Positions 1-5,564 of a DNA stretch of 6,672 nucleotides are shown piece by piece. The translations under genes and the position numbers were made by a program. Below the pieces are notes generated by a model, which did not search any database, had not been told where the DNA came from, and was given only the letters and a program-made list of their open reading frames with translations. Positions within the stretch are counted from its first letter, which is position 1; every line of letters starts with the position of its first letter. Source of the DNA: Gemmatimonadota bacterium (lineage in GTDB: Bacteria; Gemmatimonadota; Gemmatimonadetes; Gemmatimonadales; GWC2-71-9); contig QHVD01000055.1 of NCBI GenBank assembly GCA_003222235.1, forward strand, positions 1 through 6,672, written 5' to 3'.

Positions 1-876
1 GCGGAGTGGGTCCAGTCCGCACTCGCGCGCCACGGCGTGGCGGCCGAGCTCGTGCTCGTCGAGACGCGAGGAGACGCCGAGATCGACCGGCCGCTGCACC
101 AGCTCGAGGGGAAGGGCTTCTTCACGAAGGAGATCGAGGAGGCGCTGCTGGACGGGCGCATCGATGTCGCCGTCCACTCCCTCAAGGATCTTCCAACCCG
201 CCTCCCCGAGGGGCTGGCCCTGGGCGCCGTGCCGCCGCGTGCCGATCCAGGCGAGGCCCTCGTGGTACGACAGGGGCGTCCTTCCACGATCGCGGGGCTG
301 CCGCCCGCGGCTAAGCTCGGGACCTCCAGTTTGAGACGCGTGGCCCAGATCCGCTACCTCCGGCCCGATTTCGAGATCGTTCCGCTACGCGGCAACGTGC
401 CGACCCGGGTCCAGAAGGTGAGAGAAGGACAGAAGGGGCTCGACGCCGCCCTGCTCGCGTGCGCCGGGCTCGAGCGCCTCGAGCTGGCGGCACAGGTCGC
501 CGCCCGGCTCGACCCGCTCGAGGTGATGCCGGCGCCCGGGCAGGGGGCCTTGGGGCTCGAGGTGCGGGGGGACGACCGGCGAACCCGCGCCGCGCTGGCG
601 CCGCTCGACGATCCCGAGAGCGCGCTGGGGGTAGCCGCCGAGCGAAGCCTGCTCGCCGCCCTCGGCGGCGGGTGCCAGGCCCCGGTCGCGGCTTACTGCG
701 GGACACGGGACACGGGACACGGGAAACGGGTGCTATACGGACGGGTGACGGCGCGCGACGGATCGGTGCAGATCACCGCTTCTGCCGAAATCGAGGAGCC
801 GGATCCGGGCGCCGCCGGCGTCGCCGTGGCCGCCTTGCTCGACGCCCAGGGCGCGTCGACCCTGCTCGGCCGATGA
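1..876 (+). CDS. hemC: Hydroxymethylbilane synthase (porphobilinogen deaminase), 5'-truncated
   Basis: Cytosolic enzyme that joins four porphobilinogen units into hydroxymethylbilane on a covalently bound dipyrromethane cofactor. The frame is open from base 1, so the start lies outside the window; against E. coli HemC about 20 N-terminal residues are missing, and 291 are visible. Counting from base 1, there is a KGFFTKEIEEALL stretch at about 38-50, the HSLKDLPT motif with the catalytic aspartate at 63, TSSLRR at 108-113, LRGNVPTR at about 129-136, PAPGQGALG at about 177-185 and the cofactor-binding cysteine 225 in GGGCQAP. A GTG at 37 is internal, because conserved-looking sequence (VQSALARHGVAAELV) runs through it. 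Directly after the cofactor loop a 7-bp repeat (699-730) encodes GTRDTGHGK, replacing a loop about four residues shorter in E. coli. The stop overlaps the hemB start, and no hemD follows. Family assignment is very secure. Confidence 0.96.
   Translation, partial: AEWVQSALARHGVAAELVLVETRGDAEIDRPLHQLEGKGFFTKEIEEALLDGRIDVAVHSLKDLPTRLPEGLALGAVPPRADPGEALVVRQGRPSTIAGLPPAAKLGTSSLRRVAQIRYLRPDFEIVPLRGNVPTRVQKVREGQKGLDAALLACAGLERLELAAQVAARLDPLEVMPAPGQGALGLEVRGDDRRTRAALAPLDDPESALGVAAERSLLAALGGGCQAPVAAYCGTRDTGHGKRVLYGRVTARDGSVQITASAEIEEPDPGAAGVAVAALLDAQGASTLLGR
699..730 (+). repeat. Heptanucleotide tandem repeat inside hemC
   Basis: Three exact CGGGACA units (699-705, 706-712, 713-719), then CGGGAAA (720-726) and a partial CGGG (727-730). 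The array is read in frame as part of CGTRDTGHGKR, just downstream of the cofactor-binding cysteine loop. Three 7-bp units equal seven codons, so gain or loss of three units keeps the frame. It resembles the GGGAAAC arrays in the methyltransferase and oxidoreductase genes of this window, but the dominant unit here has C for A (GGGACAC). Confidence 0.9.
873..876 (+). other. hemC stop / hemB start overlap (ATGA)
   Basis: The hemC TGA at 874-876 shares bases with the hemB ATG at 873-875. No ribosome binding site precedes hemB, so reinitiation after hemC termination is the likely mode of translation. This overlap fixes the hemB start. Confidence 0.9.
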
Positions 877-1844
877 GTCAGTTTCCGGTTCGACGCATGC
901 GCCGGCTGCGTCGCACCGCGGCGCTCCGCCGGCTCGTCCAGGAGACCCACCTGGTCCCGTCGCAACTCGTGTGGCCGCTGTTCGCGTGCCACGGCGAGGG
1001 CGTGCGGCGGGCGGTGGGGGCGCTCCCCGGTGTGTTCCAGACGTCGATCGACGAACTCGTGAAGGACGCGGAGCGCGCGCAGCGGCTGGGGCTCGGCGGG
1101 ATCATCCTGTTCGGCTTGCCGGCCATGAAGGATGGCACCGGCTCCGAGGCCTACGACGAGCAGGGGATCGTGCAGCAGGCGGCGCGGGCGGTGAAGCGGG
1201 CCGTGCCGGACCTGCTGCTCATCGGGGACGTGTGCCTGTGCGAGTATACCGATCACGGGCACTGCGGCGTGATTCAGGACGGCGAGGTGGACAACGACGC
1301 GTCGGTGTATTTGCTCGGCAAGGTGGCGGTGTCGCAGGCGCGTGCCGGGGTCGACATCGTGGCGCCGAGCGACATGATGGACGGCCGCGTGGCCGGGATC
1401 CGGAAGGCGCTCGACGCGGCGGGGCTCGGGCGCGTGCCGATCATGTCCTATGCGGCGAAGATGGCGTCGGCGTTTTACGGGCCGTTTCGCGAGGCCGCGG
1501 GGTCCACGCCCCAGTTCGGAGACCGCCAGTCCTACCAGATGCAAGGAACGAACGCCGATGAGGCCATGAAGGAGATCCGGCTGGATGTCCAGGAAGGCGC
1601 GGACATCGTCATGGTGAAGCCGGCCCTGCCGTGCCTCGATCTCATCCGCCGCGCGAAGCAGGAATTCGGCTCCCCGCTCGCGGCGTACCAGGTGAGCGGT
1701 GAGTACGCGATGATCCGGGTGGCGGCCGAGCGGGGGATGCTGGACGAGCAGCGCGCCATGTGGGAGACGCTGCAGGCCATCCGCCGCGCCGGCGCGGACA
1801 TCATCCTCAGCTATTTCGCTCCCTGCGCAGCGGAACTCCTGTAA
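873..1844 (+). CDS. hemB: Porphobilinogen synthase (delta-aminolevulinic acid dehydratase), zinc type
   Basis: Condenses two 5-aminolevulinate molecules into porphobilinogen, the substrate of the HemC encoded just upstream. The product is 323 residues, a normal length. The N-terminal arm (RMRRLRRTAALRRLVQET, about 8-25) is typical. The zinc site is complete: Cys121, Cys123 and Cys131 in DVCLCEYTDHGHCG, so this is a zinc-dependent enzyme, not the aspartate-rich magnesium or potassium type. APSDMMDGR lies at 164-172. The two Schiff-base lysines are Lys196 (SYAAKMAS) and Lys249 (VMVKP). YQVSGEYAM (272-280) is also conserved. The ATG at 873 overlaps the hemC stop as ATGA. No Shine-Dalgarno sequence is visible, which fits translational coupling to hemC; longer upstream starts in this frame would lie inside hemC. 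It ends 29 bp from the convergent aquaporin gene. Confidence 0.97.
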   Translation: MSQFPVRRMRRLRRTAALRRLVQETHLVPSQLVWPLFACHGEGVRRAVGALPGVFQTSIDELVKDAERAQRLGLGGIILFGLPAMKDGTGSEAYDEQGIVQQAARAVKRAVPDLLLIGDVCLCEYTDHGHCGVIQDGEVDNDASVYLLGKVAVSQARAGVDIVAPSDMMDGRVAGIRKALDAAGLGRVPIMSYAAKMASAFYGPFREAAGSTPQFGDRQSYQMQGTNADEAMKEIRLDVQEGADIVMVKPALPCLDLIRRAKQEFGSPLAAYQVSGEYAMIRVAAERGMLDEQRAMWETLQAIRRAGADIILSYFAPCAAELL

Positions 1845-1873
1845 AAATCGGCGTCGGGAGGCTTCGTGGCGGT
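1845..1873. other. Convergent intergenic gap between hemB and aquaporin genes
   Basis: Twenty-nine bases separate the two facing stop codons. I see an AAAA just after the hemB stop but no stable hairpin followed by a T-run, so no intrinsic terminator can be called for either transcript. Confidence 0.6.
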
Positions 1874-2563
1874 CTAACGCGTCCTGGGCAGCAGGATTGC
1901 TTTCCAGAGCGCGGCCGCCACGGCGGCGCCCAGGAGCGGCCCGATCCAGTAGACGGCCTGGCCGCTCCACGTGACGCTGATGACCGCCGGGCCGAAGGCA
2001 CGCGCCGGGTTCATCGCGGCCCCGGTGAGGCCCCCGCCGACGAGCGCATCCACGAAGACCGCGAGGCCGATGCCCCACCCCCCGATCCGCGGCGCCTCCG
2101 GCGACACCGCCGTCCCGAACACCGCGCTGACGAGGAAGAACGTGAGGATTGCCTCGATCCAGATCCCCTGCATGAACGTGACGTCGGCGGCGAGGTGGGG
2201 AGTGCCCGCGCGGGCGAGGGTCACGGCCGGCTCGGGGAGGATGCCCTTGATCAAGGCCGCGCCGACGACCGCGCCGAGGAGTTGCGCCAGGATGTACTGC
2301 AGCGCCGTGCGGCCGCCGATCTTGTCGGCGATCCACAGGCCGGTCGTAACCGCGGGGTTGATGTGCCCGCCGGAGATGTTCATGGTCATCGAGACCACGA
2401 TGGCCAGGGCGACGCCGTGCGCGAGGGCGACGCCCAGCGTGCCGATCGATGCGGCGGCCGGCCCGGCGGCGGCGAACGCCACGACGCTTCCCGCGCCCAG
2501 GAACACGAATAACAGCGTGCCGACGAACTCGGCCGTAAGCGCCCGCAGGTTCTTGGACAGCAC
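1874..2563 (-). CDS. Aquaporin / MIP-family channel
   Basis: Six-helix inner-membrane channel of 229 residues for water or small neutral solutes. Both half-helix motifs are present: GGHINPAVT with Asn69-Pro-Ala, and GAAMNPARAFGPA with Asn185-Pro-Ala-Arg188. Hydrophobic segments fall roughly at 10-32, 42-62, 86-106, 132-152, 164-180 and 203-223, as expected. Aligned by eye to E. coli AqpZ, the selectivity filter would be His49 (helix 2), Ala173 (helix 5), Ala182 and Arg188. AqpZ has Phe, His, Thr and Arg. A helix-2 histidine is a feature of plant tonoplast-type TIPs, some of which pass ammonia or peroxide. There is no GlpF-like signature, so a glycerol facilitator is less likely. The start is GTG at 2563, with GAGGG (2575-2571) seven bases upstream. 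It follows the ketosynthase by 37 bp and is probably the last gene of that operon; no functional tie to it is evident. Confidence 0.93.
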   Translation of the reverse strand: MLSKNLRALTAEFVGTLLFVFLGAGSVVAFAAAGPAAASIGTLGVALAHGVALAIVVSMTMNISGGHINPAVTTGLWIADKIGGRTALQYILAQLLGAVVGAALIKGILPEPAVTLARAGTPHLAADVTFMQGIWIEAILTFFLVSAVFGTAVSPEAPRIGGWGIGLAVFVDALVGGGLTGAAMNPARAFGPAVISVTWSGQAVYWIGPLLGAAVAAALWKAILLPRTR

Positions 2564-2570
2564 GGATCGA

Positions 2571-2575
2571 CCCTC
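2571..2575 (-). promoter_or_regulatory. Ribosome binding site of the aquaporin gene
   Basis: On the minus strand GAGGG (2575 down to 2571) stands seven bases before GTG at 2563. It supports this non-ATG start, which also gives a normal N-terminus for the family. Confidence 0.6.
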
Positions 2576-2600
2576 GGAAGGTGGGCGGCGGCAATCTACG

Positions 2601-3851
2601 CTACGCGCGGCGCAACACTAGGGACGCATTGATCCCGCCGAATCCGAAGGAGTTCGAGAGCACCACGTCGGGGGCCGCCGCCCGTCCGTCGCCTGGGAGG
2701 CAGTCGAGATCGCACGCGGGGTCGGGGCGCTCGAGGTTGATGGTCGGCGGCAGCCAGCGATGCTCCATGGCGAGGGCGCAGATCGCCGCCTCGATCGCGC
2801 CGCTCGCGCCGAGGGCATGGCCGTAGTAGCCCTTCGTGCCGCTCACCGTCAGACGATAGGCGTGGTCGCCGAACACCTGTTTGATGGCCGCGGTCTCGGT
2901 CGTGTCGTTGAGCGGGGTCGAGGAGCCGTGGGCGTTGATGTAGCCGACCTCGCCGGGGGTGACGCGGGCATCGTCGAGGGCGAGCCGCATCGCGCGCGCC
3001 GCCTGGCGCCCATCGGGGCGCGGCGCCGTCATGTGGTAGGCGTCGTTGGTGCATCCGTAGCCCGCGATCTCGGCATAGATCCGGGCGCCGCGCGCGAGCG
3101 CGTGCTGCCGCTCCTCGAGCACCAGCACCGCCGCCCCTTCGCCCATCACGAACCCGTCCCGGTCCTCGTCGAACGGGCGGGACGCGCGGGCGGGGTCGTC
3201 GTTGCGAGTGCTCATCGCTCGGATGATGCTGAAGGCGGCGTACGTCATCGGCGCGAGAGGCGCCTCAGCGCCGCCCCCGAGCATCAGGTCGGCGCGCCCG
3301 CTGCGGATCGCGTGGAACGCGTCTCCAATGGCGATCGTTCCCGAAGCGCAGCTCATGGCGTTCGTCGAGTTCGGTCCCGTGAAGCCGAACTCGATGGCGA
3401 TGTTGCAGCTCGCCGCCCCCGGGAAGACCGCGAGAGCGAGCGCCGGGTCGATCCCGCGCGGGCCGTCGGTGCGGAAGGGGTCGACCTGCGCCTCGGCGAA
3501 CGCGACGCCCCCGAGCGCCGAGCCCATCATTGCGCCCGCCCGGTCGGGGTCCCCCCCCCCCCCCGCCGGGTCGAGGTCGGCGTCGGCCAGAGCCAGCCGG
3601 CCGCTCGTCACGGCGAGCTGCGAGAAGCGGTCGAGGCGCCTGGCGCGCTTCGCCTCCAGGTGGTCCTGGGGGCGGAAGTCGGGGATCTCGGCGGCGATCC
3701 GGGTGCGGAATGGCGTCGGGTCGAAGCGGGTGACCTCCCGTACGGCGGAGCGCCGGGCCGCGAGGCCCGCCCACAATCCGGCCGCGGCTGTCCCGATCGG
3801 CGTCACGGCGCCGACCCCCGTGATCACTACCCGGCGCTCTCCGTTTCTCAT
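2601..3851 (-). CDS. Beta-ketoacyl-ACP synthase II-like condensing enzyme (FabF/KAS II family)
   Basis: Decarboxylative Claisen condensation of an acyl thioester with malonyl-ACP, in fatty acid or polyketide chain building; cytosolic thiolase-fold dimer. The product is 416 residues, against 413 in E. coli FabF. The catalytic set is complete: Cys168 (SCASGT), His308 (NAHGSST), Lys340 (GTKGYYGH) and His345. The gene therefore encodes an active condensing enzyme, not a chain-length factor. Also present are STRNDDPARASRPFD (214-228) and SNSFGFGGIN (399-408). Differences from housekeeping FabF are the active-site context NAMSCASG, TKGYYGHALGASG, and GGIN instead of GGTN. With the SRPBCC, methyltransferase and flavin genes beside it, this points to a pathway-specific ketosynthase, so I withhold the name fabF. 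The start overlaps the upstream stop (ATGA, 3848-3851) with GGAGGG close by. A run of 14 G at 3564-3551 encodes a glycine loop (residues 97-100). Confidence 0.92.
   Translation of the reverse strand: MRNGERRVVITGVGAVTPIGTAAAGLWAGLAARRSAVREVTRFDPTPFRTRIAAEIPDFRPQDHLEAKRARRLDRFSQLAVTSGRLALADADLDPAGGGGDPDRAGAMMGSALGGVAFAEAQVDPFRTDGPRGIDPALALAVFPGAASCNIAIEFGFTGPNSTNAMSCASGTIAIGDAFHAIRSGRADLMLGGGAEAPLAPMTYAAFSIIRAMSTRNDDPARASRPFDEDRDGFVMGEGAAVLVLEERQHALARGARIYAEIAGYGCTNDAYHMTAPRPDGRQAARAMRLALDDARVTPGEVGYINAHGSSTPLNDTTETAAIKQVFGDHAYRLTVSGTKGYYGHALGASGAIEAAICALAMEHRWLPPTINLERPDPACDLDCLPGDGRAAAPDVVLSNSFGFGGINASLVLRRA
3551..3564 (-). repeat. Homopolymer tract: 14 consecutive G on the coding strand of the ketosynthase gene
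   Basis: Fourteen C on the plus strand, hence 14 G in the coding strand, after GCCC-GGC and before GACCCC. As written the frame is intact (Ala96-Gly-Gly-Gly-Gly-Asp101) in a loop between the DADLDP segment and the GSALGG strand, where E. coli FabF also has a variable linker. Any change not a multiple of three would abolish the downstream catalytic residues. It could be a slippage site or a sequencing/assembly length error. Confidence 0.95.
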
Positions 3852-4261
3852 GAGCCCTCCGCGAACGTCTTAATCCCCCCCAGCGTGCGCGAGGCGATGC
3901 CGCGGATGAACACGGGGCCGATCACGAGACCCGCCGCGAGCGCGCCGACGAGCGGCCACGCAGGTCCCCGCCACGCGTGAACGATGGTCACGGCGACCCC
4001 TGCGCGTCCGGGCGCGGACGCAAGTCGCCACGCAACGTCCATCCCTCGCGTGATCCCCTGCACGTGGCGATATCGGATCTCCCACGCCTCGCGGTCCACC
4101 GTCATCTCGGACACCCGCCAGGCCGGGTAGCGGAGCGGACCGAACGGGCGCCACGCGGCCATCTCGACAGGCAGGATGTCCGGCCACCGTTCCACGTCGG
4201 CGGCGAGCTGAAGGACTCGCTCGACCGGCGCACGGATCGTGACTTGATCAACAGTTCGCAT
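3848..4261 (-). CDS. SRPBCC (polyketide cyclase / COQ10-like) family protein, possibly internally shortened
   Basis: Small cytosolic helix-grip-fold protein of 137 residues. Members bind hydrophobic ligands; some act as aromatase/cyclases of polyketide chains, others as ubiquinone-binding COQ10 proteins. Visible features are the N-terminal beta strand TVDQVTIRAP (3-12), the helix VERVLQLAADVERWPDILP (13-31), strands VSEMTVDREAWEIRYRHVQG (50-69), GMDVAWRLA (73-81), GVAVTIVHAW (88-97), and a long amphipathic C-terminal helix (about 103-130). After ILP at residue 31 the family normally has about 18-20 residues (strand, turn, strand) before the stretch matching VEMAAWRPFG; they are absent here, so a small in-frame deletion is likely. 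The ATG at 4261 has no Shine-Dalgarno sequence: a heptamer repeat begins within seven bases upstream. The stop overlaps the ketosynthase start (ATGA), which suggests they work together. The actual substrate is unknown. Confidence 0.82.
   Translation of the reverse strand: MRTVDQVTIRAPVERVLQLAADVERWPDILPVEMAAWRPFGPLRYPAWRVSEMTVDREAWEIRYRHVQGITRGMDVAWRLASAPGRAGVAVTIVHAWRGPAWPLVGALAAGLVIGPVFIRGIASRTLGGIKTFAEGS
3855..3860 (-). promoter_or_regulatory. Ribosome binding site of the ketosynthase gene
   Basis: GGAGGG on the minus strand (3860 to 3855), three bases before the ATG at 3851-3849 and within the last codons of the upstream gene. The spacing is shorter than usual, but together with the ATGA overlap it supports this start. 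Confidence 0.6.
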
Positions 4262-4265
4262 GTGT

Positions 4266-4373
4266 CAGCCGCAAGCCGCAAGCCGCAAGCCGTAAGCAGT
4301 CCTCAGCCGCAAGCCGCCAGTCTTGCACGGCTGGCGGCTGTCTACTGGAAACCGCTTGCGGCTTGCGGCTTGG
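4266..4373. repeat. Palindromic heptamer repeat element in the spacer between methyltransferase and SRPBCC genes
   Basis: The 119-bp gap 4262-4380 is almost wholly repeat. On the plus strand GCCGCAA occurs at 4268-4274, 4275-4281 and 4282-4288, then GCCGTAA (4289-4295) and another GCCGCAA at 4306-4312. The complementary TTGCGGC lies at 4356-4362 and 4363-4369. This gives a perfect 19-bp inverted repeat, 4272-4290 against 4354-4372. Inside it sits a second 9-bp stem, AGCCGCCAG (4312-4320) with CTGGCGGCT (4331-4339), around a 10-base loop. The operon transcript would fold into a branched hairpin directly before the SRPBCC start codon. No U-run follows, so it is not a classical terminator, but it could act as an attenuator, RNA-stability element or mobile-repeat relic. 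Confidence 0.9.
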
Positions 4374-4380
4374 AACTTCA

Positions 4381-5079
4381 CTAACGACTGCTCCCCGGCG
4401 ACCAAGCACCCACGATTCGAAACGCCGGCCGGTATCTTGCCACCGCAGGCACGCCCGCCTCCCGTAACATCTGGCTGAACTCCCGTTTCGTGTACCCCCT
4501 CCGCAGCGACACCACCGCGTCGCGCCGCGTCGTCGCCCGGAAACCGAGTGGGAAGGACGCGAGCCAGACACCCGCCATGGCGAGCCCCGACCGCCGCAGG
4601 TCGGCCAGCACCACCGCCCGCCGCGCCAGCCGATCGAAGCTCGTGATCCAGCGAACGGCCACGTCGTGGGGCAGGTGGTGCAGCACCTGGCTCGCCAGGA
4701 CCACGTCCACGGAGCGCGGCCGGATCGGCAGCGCGCCGCCGTCGGCCACCAGCACCGCGAGTCCGGTCGCGTGCGCTTCGTGCGCGGCGGTGCGGCTCAG
4801 CTCGACTCCCACGGGGCGGAGCGTCACGCCGTGGCGCCGGGCCGCCAGGACGGCGGCGCGAGCAATGTCGCCCGAACCGGCGCCCACGTCGAGCAGCGTC
4901 CAGGTCTCCTGCTTCCCGTTTCCCGTTTCCCGCTCCCGCCGTTCGAACAACGGCTCGAGCTCGCGGACCACGGCATGCGTTCCCCCGAACAGGGCATTGA
5001 GGCGCGCGATGTCCCGCAGCGCGTGCCGCACCGCCGACGGATCGGCGTGCGGGTCGTCGAGCAGCTCGACCCCGATCAT
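4381..5079 (-). CDS. Class I SAM-dependent methyltransferase
   Basis: A 232-residue soluble enzyme that transfers a methyl group from S-adenosylmethionine to an unidentified small acceptor. The Rossmann motif I is LLDVGAGSGD (62-71); an acidic residue ends strand 2 at VGVE (90-93); LVADGGALPI (110-119) and VVLASQVLHHLP (126-137) correspond to later conserved motifs of UbiE/Methyltransf_11-type enzymes. The C-terminal part (GYTKREFSQMLREAGV, 195-210) is the usual end of such domains. The ATG at 5079 overlaps the flavin reductase stop (ATGA) and gives the sequence MIGVELLDDPHADPSAV. A heptamer repeat (4912-4938) encodes RERETGNGK just before motif I, in a linker where insertions are tolerated. 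Beside an FAD oxidoreductase and a ketosynthase, a role as O- or C-methylating tailoring enzyme is likely; compare the methyltransferase/flavoprotein pairs of alkylresorcinol clusters. The acceptor cannot be told from the sequence. Confidence 0.88.
   Translation of the reverse strand: MIGVELLDDPHADPSAVRHALRDIARLNALFGGTHAVVRELEPLFERRERETGNGKQETWTLLDVGAGSGDIARAAVLAARRHGVTLRPVGVELSRTAAHEAHATGLAVLVADGGALPIRPRSVDVVLASQVLHHLPHDVAVRWITSFDRLARRAVVLADLRRSGLAMAGVWLASFPLGFRATTRRDAVVSLRRGYTKREFSQMLREAGVPAVARYRPAFRIVGAWSPGSSR
4912..4938 (-). repeat. Heptanucleotide repeat inside the methyltransferase gene
   Basis: Plus strand: CTTCCCG (4912-4918), TTTCCCG (4919-4925), TTTCCCG (4926-4932), CTCCCG (4933-4938). 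On the coding strand these are CGGGAAA-type units read in frame as RERETGNGK, immediately before the SAM-binding motif. It is the same family as the array in the oxidoreductase gene, and closely similar to the one in hemC. Confidence 0.9.
5076..5079 (-). other. Flavin reductase stop / methyltransferase start overlap (ATGA)
   Basis: TGA at 5078-5076 overlaps ATG at 5079-5077. It decides the methyltransferase start over a more upstream in-frame start near 5208 that would lie deep inside the flavin reductase gene, and it indicates translational coupling. Confidence 0.85.
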
Positions 5080-5564
5080 CCGGCCGCGAGACTCGCGTAG
5101 TCGCCGCGGTAGTAGAGCAACGGCCGCCGATCCGAGACCGCGCCGCCCGTCACGAGCCCGAAGAACACGCTGTGGTCTCCGCCCGGTGCTTCGCCGTGCT
5201 TCTCGCACGCGATGCTCGCGAGCACGTCGTCGAGGACCGGGATGCCATCCCCGTTCTCCCGGTAAGCGATCCCGTCGAAACGGTCCGGGTGATCGGCGGC
5301 GAAGCGCCGCGAGATCGCCTCCTGGTCGGCGGCCAGGACGTTGAGAATGAACCGGTCCGCGGCCCTCATCGCCGCGTGCATGTCGTGCTGCTGGTCCACG
5401 CAGACGAGCAAGAGCGGGGGACGGAGCGAGACCGACGCGACAGAGCTTGCCGTCATGCCGATCGGATGGCCCCGCGCGTCGCGGGCCGTGAGCACCGTCA
5501 CGCCCGTCGCGAACTGGCCGAGGAGGTGGCGGAACTGTGCGGGATCGACGCCGTGCGTGGTCAT
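5076..5564 (-). CDS. Flavin reductase-domain protein (HpaC/flavin-reductase-like, FMN-binding)
   Basis: A 162-residue split-barrel protein that binds FMN or FAD and typically reduces free flavin with NAD(P)H to feed a partner oxygenase. Features in order: FRHLLGQFATGVTVLTA (11-27), the flavin-binding GMTASSVASVSLRPPLLLVCVD (36-57), a helix of the type RFILNVLAADQEAISRRFA (71-89), the GDHSVFFGLV motif (129-138) and the C-terminal PLLYYRGDY (148-156). Length matches the family. The ATG at 5564 overlaps the oxidoreductase stop (ATGA, 5561-5564). An in-frame start about 58 codons upstream exists, but the extension is arginine/glycine-rich low-complexity sequence inside the neighbouring gene and is rejected. 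Coupled to an FAD oxidoreductase upstream and a methyltransferase downstream, it probably supplies reduced flavin or acts as an accessory redox enzyme. Whether it truly partners with the oxidoreductase is inference. Confidence 0.9.
   Translation of the reverse strand: MTTHGVDPAQFRHLLGQFATGVTVLTARDARGHPIGMTASSVASVSLRPPLLLVCVDQQHDMHAAMRAADRFILNVLAADQEAISRRFAADHPDRFDGIAYRENGDGIPVLDDVLASIACEKHGEAPGGDHSVFFGLVTGGAVSDRRPLLYYRGDYASLAAG
5561..5564 (-). other. Oxidoreductase stop / flavin reductase start overlap (ATGA)
   Basis: TGA at 5563-5561 overlaps ATG at 5564-5562; no Shine-Dalgarno sequence precedes it. The overlap fixes the flavin reductase start and ties the two flavin genes together in one transcript. 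Confidence 0.85.

Noticed and set aside
1845..1873. Bidirectional terminator between the convergent genes.
   Set aside because: No complementary arms of useful length in the 29 bases.
693..2594. A 633-codon open frame on the minus strand, antisense to hemB and in another frame of the aquaporin gene.
   Set aside because: Arginine/histidine-rich translation without recognisable motifs. The overlapping genes hemC, hemB and aquaporin carry complete family motifs. It reflects the lack of stops in high-GC DNA.
2760..3980. A 406-codon open frame on the plus strand across the ketosynthase gene.
   Set aside because: Low-complexity arginine-rich product, antisense to a gene with intact catalytic residues.
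4266..4373. CRISPR array or intrinsic terminator.
   Set aside because: Units are 7 bp without unique spacers of constant length, so it is not CRISPR. The hairpin lacks a following T-run on either strand, so it is not a typical terminator.
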